A stretch of 17,698 nucleotides of DNA from Bacteroidales bacterium (GCA_028700615.1 JAQVSH010000014.1:1-17698), one strand, 5' to 3'; shown: positions 1 through 7,882, counted from the stretch's first letter. The notes: generated by a model not told the origin, from the letters alone. Program-made: numbers and translations.

Positions 1-510
1 GGAACCTCCTGCCTTACCCCTATCTATGCTTCTTCGACTGCCACCCCCGCCTCATATGCCCGGGGCAACGGAGATCTGCTGACTTATCGTGAAGACGCCG
101 CCTTCTGGATCTTTACCAGGGTGGCACATCTCGCCTACCTTAAATATAATGTCATGATGCCGGATATCCGAAAAGTCATGGATGAGCTGGAACTGGGATC
201 CATAAACTATATACCCTCCATAGATGCCGTCGCGATGGACCTGATGAAAAATAATCCCGAAACAGCCCGCGGTTTTCTCACGGAATTTTCCGTTACCAGA
301 GCTGAATACACTGTAAAAAGATGGAAAGAGCTCTATGGTTATCTGATGGTGAAGTATGCGGATGGGAATGTAAAGAAGGAAGAGAATGGAAAATTCTTAA
401 GAAATGCCTACGGCATGCCTGAATCTCCCGATCATCCGGCTTATCCGGAATTCTGGCTGCGCAAGATTGTTGAAGATCATGGAGAAAAAATCAGGGCTCC
501 AAAAGAATAA
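1..510 (+). CDS. C69 family dipeptidase, 3' part only
   Basis: The frame is open from base 1 to the TAA at 508-510, giving the last 169 residues of a protein whose start lies outside the window. The stretch with NGDLLTYREDAAFWIFTRVAHL, followed by a helical region and an ending of the type FWLRKIVEDHGE, resembles the C-terminal half of Bacteroidales C69 (PepD-like) dipeptidases, which are Ntn-hydrolases cleaving dipeptides. The nucleophilic cysteine of that family sits near the mature N-terminus and so is not visible, nor is any signal peptide. It is separated from rplS by 91 bases that contain a promoter-like element, so the two genes are probably transcribed separately. The family call rests on general resemblance of the C-terminal half; the catalytic part cannot be checked here. 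Confidence 0.72.
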   Translation, partial: GTSCLTPIYASSTATPASYARGNGDLLTYREDAAFWIFTRVAHLAYLKYNVMMPDIRKVMDELELGSINYIPSIDAVAMDLMKNNPETARGFLTEFSVTRAEYTVKRWKELYGYLMVKYADGNVKKEENGKFLRNAYGMPESPDHPAYPEFWLRKIVEDHGEKIRAPKE

Positions 511-545
511 ACAGTGGCTAAAGTTTTTATTTTCAAAAAATATAG

Positions 546-553
546 TAATTTTG
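546..553 (+). promoter_or_regulatory. Putative rplS promoter (-7 element)
   Basis: TAATTTTG matches the Bacteroidota -7 consensus TAnnTTTG exactly, 48 bases before the rplS start codon. No clear TTTG lies 19-21 bases upstream; the best is a T-rich run at 523-530. The start site would fall near 560, leaving a leader of about 40 bases. The placement is plausible but the -33 half is weak. Confidence 0.45.
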
Positions 554-601
554 CTGTCCGAAAAAAGCTGAACGTAAATATAAAATTAATCATAGAGAGC
601 A

Positions 602-952
602 ATGAACTTAATGAAAGTTGTGCAATCGCACCTTGCTGCAGAAACTCAGTTTCCTGAATTTGGAAGCGGGGATACCATCACAGTTCACTATAAAATCAAA
701 GAAGGAAACAAGGAGCGTATCCAGCAGTTCCGCGGGGTTGTCATTCAGAGAAAGGGAGAGGGTAATACGGCCACTTTTACCGTCCGTAAAATGTCCGGTG
801 GCGTCGGTGTAGAAAGAATCATTCCTGTTTCTTCTCCTTTCATTGACAAAATTGAAGTTAACAAACACGGAAAAGTCCGCAGAGCTAAGATCTTCTATCT
901 GCGTAACCTTACCGGTAAAAAAGCCAGAATCCAGGAAAAGAAATTTTCATAG
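602..952 (+). CDS. rplS: 50S ribosomal protein L19
   Basis: This gene encodes a 116-residue protein of the usual bacterial L19 length. L19 sits at the interface of the 50S and 30S subunits and helps form an intersubunit bridge. The family hallmarks are present: FGSGDTITVHYKI near residues 20-32, the GNKERIQQFRGVVI block around 35-48, FTVRKMSGGVGVERIIP at about 59-75, and VRRAKIFYLRNLTGKKARI near the end. The start at 602 fits the typical L19 opening (M-x-L-hydrophobic-K); the Met at codon 4 would shorten the family's first helix. A promoter-like element precedes it and a symmetric hairpin terminator follows 39 bases after the stop, so it looks like a single-gene transcript. I see nothing odd in the sequence. 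Confidence 0.97.
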   Translation: MNLMKVVQSHLAAETQFPEFGSGDTITVHYKIKEGNKERIQQFRGVVIQRKGEGNTATFTVRKMSGGVGVERIIPVSSPFIDKIEVNKHGKVRRAKIFYLRNLTGKKARIQEKKFS

Positions 953-990
953 GTCTTATTTGTTGAAATAAAACCTCACAATAAATGATA

Positions 991-1025
991 AAAAAAAGAG
1001 GGAGAAATTTTCTCCCTCTTTTTTT
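991..1025. terminator. Bidirectional intrinsic terminator between rplS and the araC-type gene
   Basis: The arms GAGGGAGAAA (998-1007) and TTTCTCCCTC (1009-1018) are complementary and are flanked by A7 (991-997) and T7 (1019-1025). Read on the plus strand it ends rplS; read on the minus strand it ends the convergent AraC-type gene, whose TAA stop (1024-1026) overlaps the T run. The innermost A-T pairs must stay open to form the loop. Confidence 0.85.
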
Positions 1026-1395
1026 ATGCTTTATTGTTTTTCAACCAATTCGACGGAGTAGTGCCGAGATAAAGCTTAAAAGCTTTATTGAAAACACTCT
1101 TTGAACCAAAACCCGAAAGCTGTCCGACCTTCTCGATCGAATATTCGCGGGTCTCAAGGAGTTTTTTGGCTTCCTCTATCCTGTAGCGATTGACCCAGGT
1201 ACTGAAATTAACCTGATAACGGTCATTAATAATTCTCGACAGGTAAGCCGTATTGGTTTTTAAGCGATGCGCCAGGTTTAACAAAGAAAGAAGGGGATCT
1301 TTATAGATCCTTTCTTTATTCATCAGTATTTCTAAATCAGAAAGAATACGCTGATGCAACGCTTCAGAAAAAGGGTAAATAGGCAACTCTTCCAT
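1024..1395 (-). CDS. Stand-alone AraC-type DNA-binding domain protein
   Basis: This 123-residue protein consists almost entirely of an AraC/XylS-type DNA-binding domain. The first helix-turn-helix is at about residues 37-58 (LAHRLKTNTAYLSRIIN). The linker helix with W-x-N-R-Y-R-I-E-E-A-K-x-L-L is at about 67-80. The second helix-turn-helix is at about 86-107 (IEKVGQLSGFGSKSVFNKAFK), followed by the classic G-T-T-P-S-x-W ending. There is no ligand-binding, receiver or membrane domain, only a 35-residue charged N-terminal extension. An in-frame TAA four codons upstream of the ATG rules out a longer reading frame at this site. A good promoter lies upstream, and the gene shares a terminator with rplS. 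It probably binds DNA as a regulator; its targets and signal are unknown. It may be a reduced version of the larger AraC-type regulators common in Bacteroidota. Confidence 0.85.
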   Translation of the reverse strand: MEELPIYPFSEALHQRILSDLEILMNKERIYKDPLLSLLNLAHRLKTNTAYLSRIINDRYQVNFSTWVNRYRIEEAKKLLETREYSIEKVGQLSGFGSKSVFNKAFKLYLGTTPSNWLKNNKA

Positions 1396-1471
1396 AGGGG
1401 CATATTAATAAGTACAATAAAACAATGAGCTGTCCATTGAGTTTTGATAAACAAAAACAACAGACACGAAA

Positions 1472-1503
1472 CAAATATAAGTTTTTTTGTACGTTTTTAC
1501 AAA
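1472..1503 (-). promoter_or_regulatory. Bacteroidota housekeeping promoter for the araC-type gene
   Basis: On the minus strand, TTTG (1503-1500) is followed after exactly 20 bases by TATATTTG (1479-1472). This is a full match to the Bacteroidota -33 TTTG and -7 TAnnTTTG consensus with normal spacing. Transcription would begin near 1465, giving a leader of roughly 70 bases ahead of the start codon at 1395. It shows that the regulator need not depend on read-through from uvrA. Confidence 0.65.
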
Positions 1504-1548
1504 TCAAACCCGGAAGATAAATGAAAATTTTTTTTCACGGAGAAAAAA

Positions 1549-4386
1549 TCAGTTCCGATTCAGCAATTTTGGCGCCAAATAGACTCCGGTATAGGAGGCC
1601 AAACAACCCGCCAAACCTTCCGGAGATCCTGCATACACGAGATTCCCACCCAGATCACCCCCTTCGGGGCCAAGATCAATCACCCAGTCGGCATTTTTAA
1701 TAATATCCAGGTTGTGTTCGATAATAATGACGCTATGTCCTCTTTCTATCAACGCATTTAATGAATCCAGCAATTTCCCTATATCATGAAAATGCAAACC
1801 GGTAGTCGGTTCATCAAAAATAAACAGGGTAGGTTGAACATTTTTCTCCCGGCCAAGGAATAAAGCCAGTTTAACCCTCTGACTTTCACCTCCGCTGAGT
1901 GTTGAAGAAGATTGGCCCAGTTTTACGTAACCCAGCCCTACCTCTTTCAATGGAGAAAGTTTTTCTACAATTCTTTTTTCTATCGTACTTTTTTTAACGG
2001 AAAAGAATTCAATGGCTTCATCTACGGTCATTTCAAGAATATCATAAATATTCTTTCCATTGTAGGTAACCTCAAGAACATCTTCCTTAAACTTCATCCC
2101 TTTACAGTGTTCGCAGGGAAGCATCACATCTGCCATAAATTGCATGGGGACCCTGATAAAACCTTCTCCCTGACACTCTTCACAACGTCCCCCTTCCATA
2201 TTAAAAGAAAAATGGGAAGCTCTTATATCATGTCTTTTAGCAAGAGGTTGTTCTGCACATAGTTTCCGGATTTCGTCATAGGCCTTGCTATAAGTAACCG
2301 GATTGGATCTTGAAGACCGGGCCAGCGGACTCTGATCCACAAATTCCACCCCGGAGAGGCTGTTGATGTCTCCGGAGATCCGGTCGAAAGACCCGGCCCG
2401 GTCTCCGGATCCCGTCAAGATCCTGTTCAACGAAGCATAAAGAATATCCCGCACCAGTGTTGACTTTCCGGAACCACTGACTCCGGAAACCACACACAAT
2501 ACATTCAGAGGGAAAGTAACATCAATCCGTTTCAGATTATTTTCACGAGCTCCCTTAATTTCAATCCGGTTAGTCCAGGATCTCCGGACAGGAGGAACTG
2601 CAATAGAACGAATGCCGGAAATATAGGCGGCAGTGAAACTCTTTCCGGTAGGGTCAAGGTCTCCGGGTTTTCCCTCAAAAACCACTTCACCCCCCAATCT
2701 TCCTGCATAAGGGCCAATATCAATCAGATAGTCAGCAGCCTTGATGATTTCCTCATCATGCTCGACCACTAAAACAGTATTTCCCAATGCTTTTAAACTA
2801 TGCAGCACTCCGATAAGTTGTTTTGTATCTCTCGGATGAAGCCCGATGCTGGGTTCATCCAGTATATAAAGAGAACCAACCAAAGTGCTTCCCAGAGAAG
2901 TCGCCAGGTTGATGCGTTGCGATTCTCCGCCTGATAAAGAAGATGAAAGCCTGTTCAGGGTAAGATATCCCAATCCGACCTGTTGCAAAAAACCCAGTCT
3001 GGATTTAATCTCGGTCAATATGCGGCCGGCAATTTTCAGTTCCTGTTCATCAGGGGTCCAGGAAGAAAACCATCCGGACAGAGTATTTACAGACATCAAT
3101 ACCAGATCAGAAATGGTTTTCCCGTTAATTTTAATATAGGACACCTCTTTTCTTAAGCGGGCTCCTTTACATTCGGGGCATATAGTCTTTCCATTGTAGC
3201 GTGCAGCCAGCACCCTGTACTGAATCTTATATTTATGATCATCCAGATATTTAAAAAACGGAAGAATGCCGGTAAAAAATTTATTCCCTTTCCATAAAGT
3301 TTCTTTCTGTTCTTCCGAAAGATCAAAATAGGGCTTATGAATAGGGAAGCCAAAACGATCGGCGGCAAAAATCAATTCATCCCGGTACTGGCTCATGGTT
3401 TCACCTCTCCAGCATGCGACAGCTCCTTCAAAAACCGAAAGGGACTTATCGGGGATCACAAGCTCTTCGTCTATGCCAATGATTTTACCGTAACCTTCAC
3501 AGCGGGGGCAGGCGCCAAAAGGATTATTAAAACTAAACATGTGTTCATTGGGCTCTTCAAACGACATGCCGTCTCTTTCAAAACGATGGGAAAAAAGATG
3601 CAGATCTCCGGCATCATCTCCATCCATAACCCTCACGGCGCAAAGACCTAACCCTTCCCGAAAGGCTATCTGTACCGAATCTCCTATTCTGGCAAGAGTG
3701 TTTATGTCTTCAGATGAGCGGATTCTGTCAAGCACCACATATAACATATCCATTTCTGTACAGGTATCTGCCTCCTGCAGCAATTCCTCCGTACGCATCA
3801 GAACCCCGTTGATTTCAATGCGGCTGACTCCCTCTGACTGCAATAACTCCAGCCTGGCCTTAAAGAAATCGGCAGAAGTATAATTTATAGGGTACATAAT
3901 GGTCATAGCCGTCCCTTCGGGATGATTATTAATCCATCGGATGACATCTGTCACGGATTCTTTCTTCACCGGCTCACCTGAAACCGGAGAATATGTAATG
4001 CCTATCCTTGCAAATAAGAGTTTAAGATAATCGTAGATTTCTGTAGAAGTCCCCACTGTGGAACGGGGATTGCGGGTATTTACCTTTTGCTCCACGGCAA
4101 TAGCCGGAGGAATGCCGTATATAAAGTCCACCTCAGGCTTATTCATTCTTCCCAAGAATTGTCTTGCATAAGCAGACAAACTTTCCACATAACGCCTCTG
4201 CCCTTCTGCGTATATTGTATCCCTGGCTAAAGAAGACTTCCCTGAACCGCTCAATCCGCTCAGTACCACCAATCGGTTTCTGGGTATGCTGACATTGATG
4301 TTTTTCAGATTGTTCACCCTGATCCCTCTGAGAACTATACAGGGCTGATGAGCCTGAACAGGCTGATCCATGGTTTTTGAATCCAT
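1549..4386 (-). CDS. uvrA: Excinuclease ABC subunit A
   Basis: UvrA is the damage-sensing ATPase of nucleotide excision repair, loading UvrB onto lesions in the cytoplasm. The 945 residues match the usual length. Two ABC ATPase halves are visible: Walker A GLSGSGKSS (44-52) and GVSGSGKST (635-643); signature LSGGESQR (484-491 and 830-837); Walker B LYILDEP (506-512) and LFIFDEP (854-860). The C-terminal zinc finger is intact, C735/C738 with C758/C761. In the N-terminal half only C293/C296 and C403/C406 remain; the partner cysteine pairs usual in UvrA are absent (YSPVSG at 132-137, HLFSHRF at 263-269). The ATG directly follows the M64 stop codon, so translation may be coupled; a second Met at codon 6 is an alternative start. 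Some Bacteroidota carry two UvrA paralogues; whether this is the main one cannot be told here. Confidence 0.95.
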   Translation of the reverse strand: MDSKTMDQPVQAHQPCIVLRGIRVNNLKNINVSIPRNRLVVLSGLSGSGKSSLARDTIYAEGQRRYVESLSAYARQFLGRMNKPEVDFIYGIPPAIAVEQKVNTRNPRSTVGTSTEIYDYLKLLFARIGITYSPVSGEPVKKESVTDVIRWINNHPEGTAMTIMYPINYTSADFFKARLELLQSEGVSRIEINGVLMRTEELLQEADTCTEMDMLYVVLDRIRSSEDINTLARIGDSVQIAFREGLGLCAVRVMDGDDAGDLHLFSHRFERDGMSFEEPNEHMFSFNNPFGACPRCEGYGKIIGIDEELVIPDKSLSVFEGAVACWRGETMSQYRDELIFAADRFGFPIHKPYFDLSEEQKETLWKGNKFFTGILPFFKYLDDHKYKIQYRVLAARYNGKTICPECKGARLRKEVSYIKINGKTISDLVLMSVNTLSGWFSSWTPDEQELKIAGRILTEIKSRLGFLQQVGLGYLTLNRLSSSLSGGESQRINLATSLGSTLVGSLYILDEPSIGLHPRDTKQLIGVLHSLKALGNTVLVVEHDEEIIKAADYLIDIGPYAGRLGGEVVFEGKPGDLDPTGKSFTAAYISGIRSIAVPPVRRSWTNRIEIKGARENNLKRIDVTFPLNVLCVVSGVSGSGKSTLVRDILYASLNRILTGSGDRAGSFDRISGDINSLSGVEFVDQSPLARSSRSNPVTYSKAYDEIRKLCAEQPLAKRHDIRASHFSFNMEGGRCEECQGEGFIRVPMQFMADVMLPCEHCKGMKFKEDVLEVTYNGKNIYDILEMTVDEAIEFFSVKKSTIEKRIVEKLSPLKEVGLGYVKLGQSSSTLSGGESQRVKLALFLGREKNVQPTLFIFDEPTTGLHFHDIGKLLDSLNALIERGHSVIIIEHNLDIIKNADWVIDLGPEGGDLGGNLVYAGSPEGLAGCLASYTGVYLAPKLLNRN

Positions 4387-5661
4387 TTATTCGCAGTAAT
4401 ATTTGATCATTTTTTCAATGGCTCTGACGCATACCGGGCAAAAATCAGATTTATTCGACCGCATACGGCATTGATCGTAGGGCCTGAAGATCCCCTTAGC
4501 CACATAACCTCCTCCCTCAAACAAACCTACGGTCTGATTATATGCCGCTTCGACAGGAGTTGGAATCTGAATCCCGGCAGGAAGCATATCGGCCCATTTT
4601 CGGTTAAAATCAACAAGCGTGGTAATATTAGGTTCCCAGGGTTCTACCTTCAAAGAATAAAATTCTTCATAGCTGACCGAAGATTCATAATACTCGTCTC
4701 CCAGTCCTGCAAAACCATGCCCCAACTCATGCAAAAACACCGATTCTGATTGAGCGTGATCTGAAATCCCAACCGAAAGAAAATTATAGATGCCCCCTCC
4801 GCCATACTTATCGGTATTGGTAAGCACATACACAACATCAGAAGGCACACCCGATAATACATCCCACACTCTCCATGCATCGGGAACTGTAAGATAACGA
4901 TCCGTTCCAAAAGTATCAAAGGTAGATCCCAGCAAAGATCTTTTCCAGATGCCTGATCCCGGGATGTCGGGTCCCTGGTCTAATGAGGGAGAAAAAACAG
5001 CCCGGACATTGAAACACTCCTTATGCATATTATAAGGAGATGTTCTGAACAAACAATCCGTTAACCGGGAAACATCCGAAAGAAATTTATCTTTCTCCTC
5101 TATCGTATAGCCTTCGGCAACAAAGGATAAATCCACAGCATGTGCCGTTTCTCCGGTTCCGTGCAACAAGGTCACGGAGGCAGGGAAAGGAGCTTCTTTT
5201 ACAACAAACTGATCATGGGGATCAAACGGATAACGTAATAGCAGATTCAATTGCTGGGTTTGCGGATTTCGTTCCAGAATATCAATCCGGACGGCGTGTT
5301 TCGGAAAGGGAAGCAGCTGTGTCTGAAGAGATGTTTTTTGTATCAGAGAGGCCTCGGGCGTAGTTCTCCATTCCTGAAACAAGGTAGAAAATCCTTTGGA
5401 AAACAATAACTGGTCGTCTTTCTCGTTCCTGACCTGAATGCAGTATTCCCCATAATCAAAAGAGGGAATGCATGAATTCGGATTTCCTGACCATCCCTCC
5501 TGACGAATTGCTTTTTCAAAAATAGCCTGCTGAGAAACTTTGTTCCCGGACAGGAAAAAATCAAAACGAAGCGTGGCGTTTTCAAAATGATCATCAAACG
5601 ATGCAAAAGCCTCTTGCATAAGCAATCCGCAGAAACTGATAAAAATGATAAAATTTCTCAT
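4387..5661 (-). CDS. Secreted M64 family metallopeptidase
   Basis: This 424-residue protein begins with a probable signal peptide (hydrophobic segment at residues 4-18, cleavage likely after A-F-A near 20), so it should act in the periplasm or outside the cell. An N-terminal beta-rich region (about 25-160) is followed by the peptidase domain. The zinc motif HELGHGFAGLGDE (311-323) has the H-E-x-x-H-x-x-x-G-x-x-D pattern of M64 (IgA-peptidase-type) enzymes: H311, H315 and D322 as likely ligands, E312 as catalytic base. Downstream, C398-R-M-R and F-C-P-V-C (407-411) are typical of the family's end, and M400 may form the Met-turn. Its stop abuts the uvrA start and tilS ends 22 bases upstream, so the three genes are likely co-transcribed. 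The natural substrate is unknown; the family name reflects one characterised member only. Confidence 0.9.
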   Translation of the reverse strand: MRNFIIFISFCGLLMQEAFASFDDHFENATLRFDFFLSGNKVSQQAIFEKAIRQEGWSGNPNSCIPSFDYGEYCIQVRNEKDDQLLFSKGFSTLFQEWRTTPEASLIQKTSLQTQLLPFPKHAVRIDILERNPQTQQLNLLLRYPFDPHDQFVVKEAPFPASVTLLHGTGETAHAVDLSFVAEGYTIEEKDKFLSDVSRLTDCLFRTSPYNMHKECFNVRAVFSPSLDQGPDIPGSGIWKRSLLGSTFDTFGTDRYLTVPDAWRVWDVLSGVPSDVVYVLTNTDKYGGGGIYNFLSVGISDHAQSESVFLHELGHGFAGLGDEYYESSVSYEEFYSLKVEPWEPNITTLVDFNRKWADMLPAGIQIPTPVEAAYNQTVGLFEGGGYVAKGIFRPYDQCRMRSNKSDFCPVCVRAIEKMIKYYCE

Positions 5662-5683
5662 ATTGTTTGTATAACCCGGAGTT

Positions 5684-7033
5684 TTATCCTTCAGATTCCG
5701 GCAATGTATCCAACTCCACCTTTAAGACTTTCCGGGTGGACGGGGTAACTCTGTACCGATGATCTATCCTTCTTCCGACAATCCAGACAATTTCATCTCC
5801 GGAATAAAGGATCCAGACTTTCTCCTTGTCAATTATGGACATCTTCTCATTGATAAAGAAATCACTGACTTTCTTCAATGATTTCATCCCGAGAGGACAA
5901 AAGTAATCTCCATTTCTCCATTTTCTTAAAATCAGAGGAAATTGCAAGGTTTCATAATCCAGCCATGCTATCCGGGAATCTCCTTCCAGGTGAAAACTTT
6001 CAGTTTTTTCAAATACTGCAAACTTCAGGGCAACCGGATCTGTTAAAGATTTAACAGATTCTTCAATATAATATACTTTCTTTTCCGAAGAGGTTAGTTC
6101 CTCCAGAAGAAGATCCCCCCTGTCACAAACCAGGCGATGAGTTGGGCTAAAAAACTGTTTACCAGAGTCTGTCTCCAGCACAGACAATACGGAAGCCGCA
6201 ATTTGATTAGAAAATCCGCAGGGTTTAAGCCATTCGTAAAGGATGGCCTGCGGAGCAGGAAAACGCAACAAAGATTGAATGTTTAAATGCATGACACGGC
6301 CATGCATGGTTGTCATCCGTTCCAGATTTTCCCGGACAGAATGCCTGTATATCAATGCCACCTCTGAAAACTTATCCATATTGCCGGCCATAATCTCTTC
6401 AAAAGAAGGGAAATAGTCTTTGAACCCGGGAAGTATATGGTGACGAAGATAATTCCGGGTATAATCATCTTTCTGATTACTCGAATCCTCCCTGAAAGCA
6501 ATATCTTGTTGCCGGGCATAATCGGTAATCATGGCACGGGTGGCAAAAAGAAGAGGACGAATAAGTACCCCCTGACGCGGATTAATGCTTCCCAGTCCCG
6601 CAATACCGGTCCCTCTGGAAAGATTAATAAAAAAAGTTTCAATCCGGTCATTCAGATTATGGGCCAGTGCTATCAGGGTATACCCGTGATCCTTTCTCAA
6701 ACGTTCAAACCATTCATAGCGAAGATCCCGTGCCGCCATTTGGATGGAACAATGATGATCCAGCGCATACTGTGAAGTATCAAAACGAATGGTATGAAAA
6801 AAATATCCCAGCTGCTTTGCCTGTCGCTCCACAAAACGTTCATCCTCATCAGATTCCGATCCACGCAATGAAAAATTGCAATGAGCCACAGCTCCGGGAA
6901 TACCTGCATGAGCCATCAGATGCAGCAGAGTCATGGAGTCAATCCCCCCGCTCACCGCAATCAGTATCCGGTCAGACGGATCAAAAAGACCTTTATTACG
7001 GATAAACTGATCAAACTGCCGGAATAATAACAT
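5684..7033 (-). CDS. tilS: tRNA(Ile)-lysidine synthase
   Basis: TilS uses ATP and lysine to convert C34 of the tRNA-Ile(CAU) anticodon to lysidine, changing its reading from AUG to AUA. The ATP-pyrophosphatase P-loop AVSGGIDS lies at residues 26-33 of the start chosen here, followed by AHCNFSLRG and DEDERFV, all typical of the family. The C-terminal TilS domain is shown by LRKWRNGDYFCPLGM and KKVSDFF, and by VWIVGRRIDHRYRVT near the end. The frame is open up to a TTG at 7075, but that codon lies inside the putative -7 promoter element, so that start is unlikely. ATGs at 7045 and 7033 remain; I chose 7033 because family members usually begin M-L-x-x-F. The gene is 22 bases upstream of the M64 gene and likely heads a tilS, M64, uvrA transcript. 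Confidence 0.93.
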   Translation of the reverse strand: MLLFRQFDQFIRNKGLFDPSDRILIAVSGGIDSMTLLHLMAHAGIPGAVAHCNFSLRGSESDEDERFVERQAKQLGYFFHTIRFDTSQYALDHHCSIQMAARDLRYEWFERLRKDHGYTLIALAHNLNDRIETFFINLSRGTGIAGLGSINPRQGVLIRPLLFATRAMITDYARQQDIAFREDSSNQKDDYTRNYLRHHILPGFKDYFPSFEEIMAGNMDKFSEVALIYRHSVRENLERMTTMHGRVMHLNIQSLLRFPAPQAILYEWLKPCGFSNQIAASVLSVLETDSGKQFFSPTHRLVCDRGDLLLEELTSSEKKVYYIEESVKSLTDPVALKFAVFEKTESFHLEGDSRIAWLDYETLQFPLILRKWRNGDYFCPLGMKSLKKVSDFFINEKMSIIDKEKVWILYSGDEIVWIVGRRIDHRYRVTPSTRKVLKVELDTLPESEG

Positions 7034-7062
7034 AGATGAAATCATATGAGGCCTGTGGAGAA

Positions 7063-7070
7063 CAAAGGTA
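7063..7070 (-). promoter_or_regulatory. Putative tilS promoter (-7 element)
   Basis: On the minus strand TACCTTTG (7070-7063) matches the Bacteroidota TAnnTTTG -7 consensus exactly. It lies just after the terminator of the preceding gene and 30 bases from the preferred tilS start. The bases 19-21 further upstream fall in the terminator hairpin and do not supply a TTTG, so the -33 half is missing or degenerate. Confidence 0.45.
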
Positions 7071-7073
7071 AAC

Positions 7074-7098
7074 AAAAAAAGCGGGATGAACCCGCTTT
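7074..7098 (-). terminator. Intrinsic terminator after the NigD-like gene
   Basis: Read on the minus strand, AAAGCGGG, the loop TTCAT and CCCGCTTT form an 8-bp stem (7098-7091 pairing with 7085-7078). This is followed by T's down to 7074, giving a T run of seven that overlaps the stem base. It lies 24 bases after the NigD-like stop codon and separates the pdxJ-side operon from the tilS-side operon. Confidence 0.85.
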
Positions 7099-7121
7099 AT
7101 TCTGTGACCGCATCATCTGTT

Positions 7122-7790
7122 TTAATCCTCAGCGACGAAAGGATAAACCGATGAAATATAGGTATAAGCATCTCCTGAACCTTTCACACGGATTTTAAAA
7201 TTAACGGAAGTCTTCCCGACAGGGAGAATATCACCCAAATCAAAAGAGATGAGCTCATTTCCGGTGTATGAGTCGGAAGTATCTGTCGAGGTATGTCTGA
7301 ATTCATAGTTTAAGGTGTTGGTAGCGGCATCATAGCTTTTTAAAACCAGGGCGAAGGTATGTTTGTCTACCGCAGCATAAGTGTATGTAACCATGATATT
7401 AAGATATCTCCCGCTCAGCCCCCACTGAAAATCGACAACCGAAACATCTCCGTATGTATCGGGATTTTCCGGATTGGTAAGATCGACCGGATCCATCAGC
7501 AACAATTGTCTGATATCCAATATTTCGATCCCCCGATTTCCGTTATCATATTGATATTTGACCAGATAGTCCAGCAACACCCTCATCCCGTCTCTTAAAC
7601 CGGTAGGCATCGTGGCCGCGGTGGGCTCAAGTGTATATCCGTCATCTGTAAGAATAGTAGCATCAGGATAATCTCCGATAACGATTCCATAACTAATCAT
7701 TTCAGGAGCGCTCTCTTCGTCTTTTGTACAGGAAGACATCGAGAAGATCAGAGAAGCAAGAATCAATAAACTACTTAATATTTTTTTCAT
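7122..7790 (-). CDS. NigD-like lipoprotein
   Basis: The 222-residue product starts with a lipoprotein signal: MKKI, a hydrophobic core, then the lipobox ending S-M-S-S-C with the acylated cysteine at residue 21, followed by an acidic TKDEE stretch. Acidic residues after the cysteine are common in surface-exported Bacteroidota lipoproteins. The mature part has the two-part make-up of NigD-like proteins: an N-terminal OB-fold-like region (DYPDATILTDDGYTLEP, then GMRVLLDYLVKYQYD) and a C-terminal beta-sandwich-like region ending in FKIRVKG. The molecular role of NigD-like proteins is not established; the name comes from a gene in a bacteriocin-associated cluster, and no bacteriocin genes are present here. 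It is the last gene before the terminator, 92 bases after engB, so it may also have its own promoter. Confidence 0.82.
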   Translation of the reverse strand: MKKILSSLLILASLIFSMSSCTKDEESAPEMISYGIVIGDYPDATILTDDGYTLEPTAATMPTGLRDGMRVLLDYLVKYQYDNGNRGIEILDIRQLLLMDPVDLTNPENPDTYGDVSVVDFQWGLSGRYLNIMVTYTYAAVDKHTFALVLKSYDAATNTLNYEFRHTSTDTSDSYTGNELISFDLGDILPVGKTSVNFKIRVKGSGDAYTYISSVYPFVAED

Positions 7791-7882
7791 GACCTACACT
7801 AGTTAATGTTTATCTTTTGAAGCGATAAAATTAACTCTATTTTGGGAATATTCCGCACACAGAGGAAAATTACATCCTTAAA

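Noticed and set aside
1510..1548. Possible terminator after uvrA on the minus strand (TGAAAA-AAAA-TTTTCA)
   Set aside because: The stem is only A-T pairs apart from one, and no proper T run follows; too weak to call.
7034..7075. N-terminal extension of TilS from a TTG codon
   Set aside because: The extension overlaps the -7 promoter element, and family members begin close to the ATG at 7033.
7845..7854. Ten-base palindrome GGAATATTCC upstream of the NigD-like gene
   Set aside because: A palindrome this short is expected by chance in a window of this size, and it is not placed on a clear promoter.
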